Source: Roseibium porphyridii (GTDB lineage Bacteria > Pseudomonadota > Alphaproteobacteria > Rhizobiales > Stappiaceae). Taken from it: 64,000 nucleotides of DNA. Both the position numbers and the translations under genes were made by a program. Location: positions 3,390,001 to 3,454,000 of the forward strand of contig NZ_CP120863.1 of assembly GCF_026191725.2 (NCBI RefSeq), written 5' to 3'. Positions 27,750 to 35,694 of this stretch are shown piece after piece. Position 1 is the stretch's first letter; each line of letters begins with the position of its first letter. The notes below the pieces were generated by a model. The model saw only the letters and a program-made list of their open reading frames with translations, made no database searches and was not told the DNA's origin.

Positions 27750-28919
27750 TCATGCCGCCCGATGGCGGGCTTGTGGATCCAACCGGTCGATGATCTTCGG
27801 CCAAAGCACCAAAAAACGATCTATGTCAGCTTCGCTTGTGTTCCAGCCGAAACTCACGCGCAGCGCGCAACGAGCCAGGTGTTCATCCACGCCCATAGCT
27901 GTCAGCACATGGGAAACAGACACTTTTCCGGACGAACATGCCGAGCCCGATGAAAGGGATACGCGCTCCAGATCAAAAGCGATCAAAGCCGTTTCAGCTG
28001 AAATGCCTGGAACAGCAAAACAACTTGTGTTTGCCAGACGATCAGATTGTTCGCCGAAGATCACCGTTTTCGAACATGTGGACTGCAAACCCGCCTCAAG
28101 ACGCGTCTTCATCTCAGCGAAATGGCGCACCTGTTCGAGGTCTTCAAGGGCTTCGATCGCAGCATTTCCAAATCCAACGATCGCAGCCACATTTTCCGTG
28201 CCGCCGCGACGCCAGTTTTCCTGACCTCCGCCAACCATCAGCGGTGACGGAACCCGCCCGGTTGTGCGGACGACAATCGCACCAATACCCTGGGGCCCGC
28301 CGAATTTGTGGGCTGACAAAGTGACGGCATCGGCCTGCCAGGCGTCGAGATCGATCGCCAATCTCCCGGCGGCCTGCACAGCATCTACGTGGAAAAAGTG
28401 CCCGTATTCACGCGCAATCCGACCCACTTCGGAGACCGGTTGAATGACCCCTGTTTCGTTGTTTGCGGCCATGACGGAAATCAGACCCGGTTCCGCATTC
28501 GCAACCAGCTCTTCAAGTTTTCCAAGATCAATCAGGCCATCTGACGTCACTGGGACGACTTCCTGATCGGCCACAGCAAAGCGCCCACCCGTCTTCACGG
28601 AGGGATGTTCAACGGCGCTAATGAACAGCTTGTCCAAATAGACAGGCACGCCCTGGTCCTGCCAGGCGGGCGCAAGCGCAGTCATATTGGCCTCGGTACC
28701 GCCGGATACAAATGTCACAGCGCGTGTTTTGACGTTGCAAAGTTGCGCGACCTTTTCTCGGGCATCCTCGATACGGCCCCGCGCCTTGCGACCATGGCTA
28801 TGAACGGATGAACCATTGCCGACCTCTCCCATGACCTCAATCATGGCCTCGCGCACCGCCGGACGCATAGGAGCGCCGGCGTTATGATCGAGATAGATTG
28901 GGTCTGAAAGACGCGGCAT
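27750..28919 (-). CDS. nifS: Cysteine desulfurase, NifS/IscS type
   Basis: This 389-aa type I cysteine desulfurase is the first gene of the suf operon. It has the opening LDHNAGAPMRPAVR, the PLP-binding Lys in LSAHKFGGPQGIGAI near residue 203, and the catalytic Cys in SSGSACSSGKVSVSHVL near residue 327. The ATG at 28919 has GAGGTG upstream; the frame extends 47 codons further with no similarity. Having a type I and a type II (SufS) desulfurase in one operon is a known alphaproteobacterial arrangement. Whether it is functionally IscS or NifS cannot be told. Confidence 0.93.
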   Translation of the reverse strand: MPRLSDPIYLDHNAGAPMRPAVREAMIEVMGEVGNGSSVHSHGRKARGRIEDAREKVAQLCNVKTRAVTFVSGGTEANMTALAPAWQDQGVPVYLDKLFISAVEHPSVKTGGRFAVADQEVVPVTSDGLIDLGKLEELVANAEPGLISVMAANNETGVIQPVSEVGRIAREYGHFFHVDAVQAAGRLAIDLDAWQADAVTLSAHKFGGPQGIGAIVVRTTGRVPSPLMVGGGQENWRRGGTENVAAIVGFGNAAIEALEDLEQVRHFAEMKTRLEAGLQSTCSKTVIFGEQSDRLANTSCFAVPGISAETALIAFDLERVSLSSGSACSSGKVSVSHVLTAMGVDEHLARCALRVSFGWNTSEADIDRFLVLWPKIIDRLDPQARHRAA

Positions 28920-29212
28920 GACACCTCTAGAGCCTGAATCAGCATTCTTCTGAATTCGAATTTCCGCTTTATCGTCAGACAGATGTGCGAAAAACCTTGA
29001 TATTTTTCGCTGCGGTGACGATAACACCCCCCAATCGGATGACCCGAGCGTTGCCGTCATTGGCTGGCGGTGCGAAGTTTCGAATAATTCTAAACAAGGT
29101 TCTAGAAACTCGGAGGCTAAGAGTCAAGTTTAGACTTACGGGTAATCACGTATCTGACCCCAATCTGCGCATCGCATTAGATGCGCCACAAATGACAAGG
29201 ACATCGCACTTC
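28920..29212. promoter_or_regulatory. Divergent promoter region of the suf operon and hydrolase, with Irr box at 29078-29094
   Basis: TTTCGAATAATTCTAAA at 29078-29094 matches the alphaproteobacterial iron-control element / Irr box TTTAGAA-N3-TTCTAAA at 13 of 14 defined positions. A second partial palindrome, TTCTAGAA, follows at 29100-29107. Irr is a Fur-family regulator that acts when haem or iron is low, and suf operons are established members of Irr regulons. The site is about 160 bp from the nifS-like start and about 120 bp from the hydrolase start, so it could control either. No iscR or rirA gene is adjacent. Confidence 0.72.
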
Positions 29213-29881
29213 ATGCCTGAGGTGATCTTTAACGGTCCCGCCGGCCGGCTCGAGGGCCGGTTCCATCCCGCGAAAAAACGCAACGCACCTATCGCACTGG
29301 TCTTGCATCTTCATCCGCAGTTTGGCGGGACGATGAACAACCAGATCGTCTACCAGATGTACTACATGTTCGCCCGGCGCGGTTTTGCGGTGCTACGGTT
29401 CAATTTCAGAGGTGTCGGACGGTCACAGGGGACATTTGATCACGGACAGGGCGAACTTTCCGACGCCGCAGCGGCACTTGACTGGGTGCAGACTGTTCAC
29501 ACCGACGCGCGCGCGTGCTGGATTGCCGGATTTTCCTTCGGAGCCTGGATCGGCATGCAGCTCCTGATGCGGCGCCCGGAAGTGGAAGGCTTCATTTCCG
29601 TTGCACCACCTGCGAACCTGCACGACTTTTCGTTTCTTGCCCCCTGCCCGTCTTCCGGTCTGATTGTCCACGGTGACAACGACAAGGTGGTACCGCAAAA
29701 AGACGTTCAGACGCTTGTCGACAAGTTGAAGACCCAAAAAGGCATTGTGATCGATCACGAGACAATTCCCGGTGCCAATCACTTCTTTGAAAATGATATG
29801 GACGATCTGATGGATCGATGCGGAACATATGTTGACGGCCGGCTAGGCCTGACACCAGCCGACTACGTTGACATCGATTGA
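29213..29881 (+). CDS. Alpha/beta hydrolase (COG2945-like)
   Basis: The 222-aa protein is a compact alpha/beta hydrolase. It has an oxyanion region LHLHPQFGGTMNNQIV near residue 33, FRGVGRSQG near 67, the nucleophile elbow GFSFGAWIG near 103, and a late His in GANHFF near 185. It has no signal peptide. Homologues commonly sit opposite the suf operon in Rhizobiales; their substrate is unknown. I chose the ATG at 29213 because earlier in-frame codons look non-coding. A strong terminator follows its stop at 29896-29922. Confidence 0.85.
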   Translation: MPEVIFNGPAGRLEGRFHPAKKRNAPIALVLHLHPQFGGTMNNQIVYQMYYMFARRGFAVLRFNFRGVGRSQGTFDHGQGELSDAAAALDWVQTVHTDARACWIAGFSFGAWIGMQLLMRRPEVEGFISVAPPANLHDFSFLAPCPSSGLIVHGDNDKVVPQKDVQTLVDKLKTQKGIVIDHETIPGANHFFENDMDDLMDRCGTYVDGRLGLTPADYVDID

Positions 29882-29895
29882 TTTCGTTTCGCAAG

Positions 29896-29922
29896 GCCCG
29901 CCACCTGGCGGGCTTTTCTTTT
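29896..29922 (+). terminator. Rho-independent terminator after the hydrolase
   Basis: GCCCGCC (29896-29902), loop ACCT, GGCGGGC (29907-29913), then TTTTCTTTT form a textbook intrinsic terminator. It ends only 12 bp before the start codon of the downstream GNAT gene. The GNAT gene must therefore rely on leakage or on a promoter inside the terminator region or the upstream gene. Confidence 0.92.
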
Positions 29923-29933
29923 CAGGTGTTGAA

Positions 29934-30416
29934 ATGGTTTCAAGCGACGGCAATCTGACGATCCGCCCGGCTGATCTCGGCGACTTTGACGCCGTTTCCG
30001 CGCTCTTCGATCACCTCAATCCGAAGGACGTTCATGCGGACGACCTGCTCAAACGAAAAACATTCGAACGTCTCATCAAACACCCGGGTCTGACGGTTCT
30101 GATTGCCTCGATAGATGCGGTCCCGGTCGGTTCATGCACACTTGTTGTGGTTCCAAACATGACGCGCGGCTGCGCACCTTACGCACTGATCGAAAATGTC
30201 GTCACCCATAAAGAACGGCGAGGTCTGGGCATTGGAAAGAAGGTCCTGTCGGAGGCAATTCGTCTGGCTTGGCAGGCAGGTTGCTTCAAGATCATGCTGA
30301 TGTCCGGTGCGGACAACGCGAAAGCCCACAAGTTCTATGAAAGCCTCGGTTTCAAGACTTCAAAGAGAGGCTTTGAACTGAGAGCGGAAGGGTACCCCAA
30401 ACGCGAACTCACCTGA
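29934..30416 (+). CDS. GNAT-family N-acetyltransferase
   Basis: The 160-aa product is a GNAT acyl-CoA transferase. The acetyl-CoA-binding motif A is ENVVTHKERRGLGIGKKVL (around residues 84-102), with the R-x-x-G-x-G pyrophosphate loop intact. AHKFYESLGF near residue 130 is the usual motif B. The substrate is unknown. The ATG at 29934 has AGGTG six bases upstream; the frame extends back through the terminator and is unlikely to be used there. Confidence 0.88.
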   Translation: MVSSDGNLTIRPADLGDFDAVSALFDHLNPKDVHADDLLKRKTFERLIKHPGLTVLIASIDAVPVGSCTLVVVPNMTRGCAPYALIENVVTHKERRGLGIGKKVLSEAIRLAWQAGCFKIMLMSGADNAKAHKFYESLGFKTSKRGFELRAEGYPKRELT

Positions 30417-30439
30417 GACAACTTTTTTTTCTGAAACAA

Positions 30440-30988
30440 TCAGCCCTGGAATGGCTTCGGCCGGGGAACACCAGGCCCGCTCTCGACGCCATCATCCGGC
30501 CCGGCCAGCGGGTCTTCACCCTCTGCAACAACTCCCTTGATCGGAGGCCCGTCATAGTCTTCCGGTGGCGGCACGGTCGAGGCCAGCTTGCAGTTGGTCA
30601 GCCAGATGTCATAGACGGGGTGCTCAACGGCATGAAGCCCAGGGCTTGCAGCATACATCCAGCCTGAGAAGATGCGCCGAACTTCGTTGTTCAGCGTTAT
30701 CTCATCGACCTGTACAAATCCTGTTGTCAGGGGCGATTCGGTTTGTGGACGCGTATGGCAAACCCTTGGTGTCACCTGCAGAGCACCGAATTGGACCGTT
30801 TCGCCAATATAGACATCGAACGAGATGATCCGGCCCGTAATCTTGTCGAGGCCCGAGAAGACCGCGACAGGGTTTTCAATTTTTTCCGATTGAGCAGCGG
30901 CACCTGACGCAGACATGGCCAAAGAAGCGACCGCAAGACCAGTCAGTAGATGTTTCGCCGCTTTCAATGCGTCAATCAAGGTGACCAT
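30440..30988 (-). CDS. DUF2155 periplasmic protein
   Basis: The 182-aa protein starts with a Sec-type signal (hydrophobic LLTGLAVASLAMSASGAAA) and has the DUF2155 core: FSGLDKITGRIISFDVYIG, then QVTPRVCHTRP. A second Cys lies in WLTNCKL, which could pair with the first. The C-terminus is rich in Pro, Asp and Gly. The family is restricted mainly to alphaproteobacteria and has no assigned function. The start at ATG 30988 removes a 20-codon non-hydrophobic extension. It lies 107 bp downstream of the valS stop on the same strand. Confidence 0.82.
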   Translation of the reverse strand: MVTLIDALKAAKHLLTGLAVASLAMSASGAAAQSEKIENPVAVFSGLDKITGRIISFDVYIGETVQFGALQVTPRVCHTRPQTESPLTTGFVQVDEITLNNEVRRIFSGWMYAASPGLHAVEHPVYDIWLTNCKLASTVPPPEDYDGPPIKGVVAEGEDPLAGPDDGVESGPGVPRPKPFQG

Positions 30989-31095
30989 CTGCTTCTTTTC
31001 GAATCCCTTGGACCAGCATAACGAAGTTTCCTTCAGCCGCGCTAGCACCGAATTACGGCCCGGAAAAGACGACGCTTGACCGGACCGAAAATCAT

Positions 31096-34026
31096 TTAGC
31101 CAATTTCCGAAAGCCGTTTCAGGGCGATCTGAACCTTTTCCAGCTTTTCAGAGGATTCGGCCACCTTTTCCCGTTCGCCTTCAACAACTTCTTCCGGCGC
31201 CTTTTCAACGAACTTCGGATTTGCCAGCTTCTTTTCGATCTTGGAAATCTCGCCCTGGAGTTTTCCAATCTCCTTTTCGAGCCGCGCTTTTTCCGCACCA
31301 AGGTCGATAACCCCGGCAAGCGGCAGGCTTACTGTAGCTTCGCCCACAATAATCTGAGCCGATCCGGACGGTGCAACATCGGCAAGCTCCACGCTTTCAC
31401 CGCGAGCAAGGCGCAATATGGCAGCTTCATGCGTAGACAGCCGAGACCTGGTCTGATCGCTTGCCCCGGCAACGACGATATTGACCTTTGCCCCTGCCGG
31501 CACGTTCATTTCGGCGCGAACCGACCGAATTTCAGAAATGAATGTCACCAGCCAATTGATTTCGGCCGCGGCATTGCTGTCTGAAACAAGCGCTTCCGGC
31601 CACGCGGTCAGCATCAGCAGGTTGTCGGCCCTAACGCCTTCATCGCCAAGACGTTCCCAAAGCTCTTCCGTCAGGAACGGCATAAAGGGATGGAGAACCT
31701 TCAAAATCTCATCGATCGCCCAGGCCGTTGTTGCTCGGGTTTCTGTCTTTGCCTCTTCGTCCTCACCGTTGAAGATCGGTTTGGCCAGCTCCAGATACCA
31801 GTCACAGAAGGTGTTCCAGGTGAAGCGATAAACGGCCCCGGCGGCATCGTTGAAACGATAGTCCTCAAGCGCGGCAGTTACTTCAGCCGTGCAGCGGCCC
31901 ATTTCGGTCGCGATCCAGCGGTTCAATGTATGTCGGGTTGCTTCAGGATCGAAGCCTTCAACACGCGCGCAACCGTTCATTTCAGCAAACCTGGACGCAT
32001 TCCAAAGCTTTGTGGCAAACCGTTGTCCGCCTTCAGCTGCCTGATCGGACATTCGCAAAGTGCGGCGCGCCTGGACTTCCTGACTTGCAAGTGCGAAGCG
32101 CGTCGCATCCGCGCCGAAACGATCGATCAAATCGAGAGGATCGATAACATTTCCAGTCGATTTGGACATTTTCTTGCCCTTGCCATCGACCACGATCGAG
32201 TTGAAATAGACCGTGTGGAACGGCACTTCGCCCATAAAATGAATGCCCTGCATCATCATTCTGGCGACCCAGAAGAAGATGATATCGAGACCTGTGACCA
32301 ACACATCCGTTTTGTAATATCGCTGAAGTTCCGGCGTTTCATTCGGCCACCCCAACGTTGAAAACGGCCAGAGCGCTGACGAGAACCATGTGTCCAGAAC
32401 ATCCGGATCTCGCGTCAAAGCCTTTCCGTTGGCCATTTCAATAGCTTCGGCTTCAGTCTGTGCGCAATACTCGTTGCCCTCAGCGTCGTACCAGACTGGA
32501 ATCTGGTGTCCCCACCAGAGTTGGCGCGAAATACACCAGGGCTGAATGTCATCCAGCCAGTTGAAGTACGTTTTGTCCGCGTTGCCTGGTATCAGCTTCG
32601 TCGAGCCGTCCTTGACCGCCTGCAACGCGGGTCCAGTCAGTTTCTTGGCGTCGACAAACCACTGATCGGTCAACATCGGTTCGATAACGACTTTCGACCT
32701 GTCGCCAAAGGGCTGCATGATCTTCTTGGATTCGACCAAAGGCAACTCTGTCGGCCCTTCCTCGTCTTCTCCAAGTGGACGGACAATTGCCCTGCCAAGC
32801 GGATGCCAGTCCGGTGCCTGACCTTTCATCCAGGCGACCTCAGGGTGATCGCTAGGCACCATGACCGCCAGTCCTTCGGCAGTGATTTGCTCTACAACCC
32901 GCTTGCGCGCCTCGAAGCGATCCAGGCCACGCAGGTCGTCTGGAACGATGTTGATGAGATCGACTTCGTTGATGGACATTTCTGCGCCATCAATGATCGC
33001 CTGTGCCTTCACAGCTTCTTCAACATACGGAGCCCCGTCGGAGCGCATGGCGCCCCTGGTGTCCATCAGGCGGTACATCGGGATCTTGTTGCGTTGCGCT
33101 ACGCCATTGTCGTTGAAGTCATGCGCGCCGGTAATCTTGACCGCGCCTGAACCGAAATCCGGGTCCGGATAGTCATCCGTGATGATCGGTATCAGGCGTC
33201 GGTGCTCTTTCGGCCCTACCGGAATTTCACAGAGCTTGCCGATAATCGGCTTGTAGCGTTCATCGTCGGGGTGAACAGCAACCGCACCGTCGCCGAGCAT
33301 CGTTTCCGGGCGTGTGGTCGCGATAGAGATGTAGTCGCGGGTTTCGCGAAGGGTAATGTTCCCCTCCTCGTCCTTTTCGACGTACTCATACGTTTCACCG
33401 CTGGCCAGAGGGTACTTGAAGTGCCACATGTGGCCATCGGTTTCGATGTTCTCAACTTCAAGGTCCGAAATTGCGGTTTCGAATTTCGGATCCCAGTTGA
33501 CGAGCCGCTTGGACTTGTAAATCAGACCTTCATTGTAAAGGTCGACAAAGACTTTCAGAACGGCTGCCGACAGGTTTGGCGACATCGTGAATTCGGTTCG
33601 GCTCCAATCGCATGAAGCCCCCAACCGTTTCAGCTGACCGAGAATTGTTCCTTCAGAATTACGCTTTTGCTCCCAGACTCGTTCAACGAACGCTTCACGG
33701 CCCATTTCGCGCCGTCCAGGCTGTTGAGTTTCCATCAACTCGCGCTCGACGACCATCTGCGTGGCGATGCCGGCATGGTCGGTTCCCGGTTGCCAGAGGA
33801 CATCAAAACCCTGCATGCGCTTCCAGCGAATGAGAATATCCTGGAGCGTGTTGTTAAGCGCGTGTCCCATGTGCAGTGAGCCCGTCACATTGGGAGGCGG
33901 AATTACGATGGAAAAAGCATCAGCGCCATCCTTGGCACCAGCACCGGCCTTGAATGCCTCGGCCTTTTCCCAGGTTTCGTAAATCCGCGGCTCAACGCTG
34001 GCCGCATTGTAAGTCTTATCCAGCAT
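31096..34026 (-). CDS. valS: Valyl-tRNA synthetase
   Basis: ValRS (976 aa) charges tRNA-Val and edits mischarged Thr. The HIGH-type motif is PNVTGSLHMGHALN near residue 50 and the KMSKS motif is KKMSKSTGNVIDP near residue 620. The CP1 editing domain lies between them. The last ~70 residues form the typical C-terminal coiled-coil arm, rich in Glu and Lys. The ATG at 34026 begins MLDKTYNAASVEPRIYE; a GTG three codons upstream is an alternative. tolC, popZ and valS are consecutive on this strand (with one convergent gene between popZ and valS), an order seen in related genomes. Confidence 0.97.
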   Translation of the reverse strand: MLDKTYNAASVEPRIYETWEKAEAFKAGAGAKDGADAFSIVIPPPNVTGSLHMGHALNNTLQDILIRWKRMQGFDVLWQPGTDHAGIATQMVVERELMETQQPGRREMGREAFVERVWEQKRNSEGTILGQLKRLGASCDWSRTEFTMSPNLSAAVLKVFVDLYNEGLIYKSKRLVNWDPKFETAISDLEVENIETDGHMWHFKYPLASGETYEYVEKDEEGNITLRETRDYISIATTRPETMLGDGAVAVHPDDERYKPIIGKLCEIPVGPKEHRRLIPIITDDYPDPDFGSGAVKITGAHDFNDNGVAQRNKIPMYRLMDTRGAMRSDGAPYVEEAVKAQAIIDGAEMSINEVDLINIVPDDLRGLDRFEARKRVVEQITAEGLAVMVPSDHPEVAWMKGQAPDWHPLGRAIVRPLGEDEEGPTELPLVESKKIMQPFGDRSKVVIEPMLTDQWFVDAKKLTGPALQAVKDGSTKLIPGNADKTYFNWLDDIQPWCISRQLWWGHQIPVWYDAEGNEYCAQTEAEAIEMANGKALTRDPDVLDTWFSSALWPFSTLGWPNETPELQRYYKTDVLVTGLDIIFFWVARMMMQGIHFMGEVPFHTVYFNSIVVDGKGKKMSKSTGNVIDPLDLIDRFGADATRFALASQEVQARRTLRMSDQAAEGGQRFATKLWNASRFAEMNGCARVEGFDPEATRHTLNRWIATEMGRCTAEVTAALEDYRFNDAAGAVYRFTWNTFCDWYLELAKPIFNGEDEEAKTETRATTAWAIDEILKVLHPFMPFLTEELWERLGDEGVRADNLLMLTAWPEALVSDSNAAAEINWLVTFISEIRSVRAEMNVPAGAKVNIVVAGASDQTRSRLSTHEAAILRLARGESVELADVAPSGSAQIIVGEATVSLPLAGVIDLGAEKARLEKEIGKLQGEISKIEKKLANPKFVEKAPEEVVEGEREKVAESSEKLEKVQIALKRLSEIG

Positions 34027-34210
34027 CAGGGTCACTCGTTGGGAGGATAAAAGTCTAAATTCGTGAGCACCCGTGTAAATCTGATGCTCAGCCGCAAGTC
34101 AACAGCCGATAGATGTGAAACAATGTCCAATGGCTGGCAAATCAGGCCGATGGGCCAAAGCTGAGAGAAGTCGCCTTGGGCGCTGAGCAATTTCCTGCCA
34201 TAAGCGGTAA

Positions 34211-34639
34211 ATGACTGTCTCGATCCGACCGCATCACCTCTTATGTATGCTGACCTACCTTGGCCGGGGGTACACACCCGATTTCGTCAAGAACTATGAT
34301 CAGATCATCGCACGTTTGAATGAGGGTGAAGCTGTGCAGCTTGTTTCCGGGCCGGACGATATCTGCACACCGATGTTGGACGAAGCCGGTTGCCATTGTC
34401 ACAATGACAGTGTTCGAACTCGGGATGAAATGGCGGCGCGCCAGATTGGCTCTCTTCTCAAAACCAGCCTTGAAACCAAAATGGCATTGCGTCTTACGGC
34501 ATCACAGGTGGCCGCGTTAAGGGCCGCTTTCGCAGACGAGTCCATTCGAGCAGGATGTGAAGGCTGCGAATGGCACGATCTGTGTTCCAGCATCGCATCC
34601 AAAAAATATAGGGGGTGCCATTTAGCACCCCCTGACTGA
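34211..34639 (+). CDS. DUF1284 Cys/His-rich protein
   Basis: The 142-aa protein has the DUF1284 opening IRPHHLLCMLTYLGRGY and a cluster of potential metal ligands. These are GPDDICTPM, then EAGCHCHND near residue 61 and the C-terminal CEGCEWHDLC near residue 119, with a last Cys in YRGCHL. Eight Cys in this pattern suggest an Fe-S or zinc site, but the function of the family is unknown. It is alone on the plus strand, convergent with popZ, and has a weak ribosome-binding site. Its last codons are part of the hairpin at 34610-34633. Confidence 0.8.
   Translation: MTVSIRPHHLLCMLTYLGRGYTPDFVKNYDQIIARLNEGEAVQLVSGPDDICTPMLDEAGCHCHNDSVRTRDEMAARQIGSLLKTSLETKMALRLTASQVAALRAAFADESIRAGCEGCEWHDLCSSIASKKYRGCHLAPPD
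34603..34633 (-). terminator. popZ terminator embedded in the DUF1284 coding end
   Basis: AGGGGGTGC (34610-34618), loop CATTTA, GCACCCCCT (34625-34633) is a perfect 9-bp stem. On the minus strand it is followed by TATATTTTTT, so it reads as an intrinsic terminator for popZ, whose stop is at 34662. The stem overlaps the last codons of the convergent DUF1284 gene. Confidence 0.82.
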
Positions 34640-34661
34640 TTGTCATAGCTGAACAGGAACT

Positions 34662-35408
34662 CTATCGGCGGCGCGTTACACGCTGGATTTCCTTTTGCAC
34701 CATCTGCTCGACCATTCCAGGCAAATGCTGATCAAGCCATGCCTTCAGCATTGGACGGAGCATTTCCTTGACAAGCTCTTCCACGGTCTGGGCTTGAGAG
34801 CCGACAAACATGTTCGACAAATTGTCGAATGCAGCATGTACGGCTTCACCCGTGTTGTTGGAAGTCAAAGGCGCGTCATCGGCGACCGTTGGAAGATCGT
34901 CCGGGATAGGCATGTCCATCGCCATTTCCGGCTCAGGCATAGCTTCCGGTTCGGGCTCTGGCTCAGCGTCTTCCACTGGAGCTTCTGCAAACGATAGGTC
35001 GCCCTCGGCCCCTTCAAGGTCTTCGGCAAGTCCCTCGACCATCTCCATTTCGTCTGGAACCGCCAATTCCTCGGTCAGTTCAAGAATGTCTTCTTCTTCG
35101 TCTTCGGCTGCGTCTGCTTCCATGGCCGCAGCCATGTCGTCGACGTCTTCACCGCCAGTATCGTCTTCACTTTCAATGTCATCGTCATCGCTGCTCATAT
35201 CGAACAGCTTGTCGAGATCGTCCTGGGACATTTCGGAGGCATCGCCCATATCGTCAGCCGCCTCTTCTGCTACTGGGGTTTCAACTTCTTCACTTGCATC
35301 GGCTTCGCCAGAGTCAGCACCTTGGGAATCCTCGTCGGATATAATACGGCGGATCGATGCGAGGATTTCCTCCATCGACGGCTCGTCAGCCTTTTTCGCC
35401 TGTGCCAT
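34662..35408 (-). CDS. popZ: Polar organising protein PopZ (DUF2497)
   Basis: PopZ forms a polar scaffold that tethers the chromosome origin through ParB and recruits polar signalling proteins. The 248-aa product has the conserved N-terminal helix PSMEEILASIRRIISDE (residues 11-27). A long acidic, Pro/Glu/Asp-rich disordered linker (~30-185) follows. The C-terminal oligomerisation helices are LVKEMLRPMLKAWLDQHLPG and EQMVQKEIQRVTRRR. This three-part plan matches Caulobacter and Agrobacterium PopZ. GGGGGAAGG precedes the ATG. It is on the same strand as tolC upstream. Confidence 0.92.
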   Translation of the reverse strand: MAQAKKADEPSMEEILASIRRIISDEDSQGADSGEADASEEVETPVAEEAADDMGDASEMSQDDLDKLFDMSSDDDDIESEDDTGGEDVDDMAAAMEADAAEDEEEDILELTEELAVPDEMEMVEGLAEDLEGAEGDLSFAEAPVEDAEPEPEPEAMPEPEMAMDMPIPDDLPTVADDAPLTSNNTGEAVHAAFDNLSNMFVGSQAQTVEELVKEMLRPMLKAWLDQHLPGMVEQMVQKEIQRVTRRR

Positions 35409-35613
35409 GCCTTCCCCCGTACTTGCCGGCTACGCTACCGAACACTCAGCCAATGCTGAATGATTCGTTAATCGAAATTATGCGGGTCAATAAGAAACGC
35501 GCAAAGCAAGCGCGTCCATTACCAACGCCTTTTCCCCTCTTAAGTCGGATTTAGGCGTTGCAAGAGACCATTTCTCAAGAAATTCACATCTGAAAATCGC
35601 AATTTCAACGACA

Positions 35614-35646
35614 TGAAGCGTATGAGCTGTCTGCCCATACGCTTCA
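35614..35646 (-). terminator. Stem-loop downstream of tolC
   Basis: TGAAGCGTATG (35614-35624), an 11-base loop, and CATACGCTTCA (35636-35646) form a perfect 11-bp stem 49 bp beyond the tolC stop. No T-run follows on either strand, so it may be a 3'-end stabiliser or factor-dependent terminator rather than an intrinsic one. Confidence 0.5.
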
Positions 35647-35694
35647 ACTACAGTGCAGCTTTCACTGCATTATCAATAAGATTTGCCGAAAAGC

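Noticed and set aside
31690..32361. 223-codon open frame opposite valS
   Set aside because: It is antisense to conserved valyl-tRNA synthetase motifs and has no motif of its own.
34810..35463. 217-codon Ser-rich open frame opposite popZ
   Set aside because: Low-complexity shadow of the acidic popZ linker (Glu/Asp codons read as Ser on the other strand).
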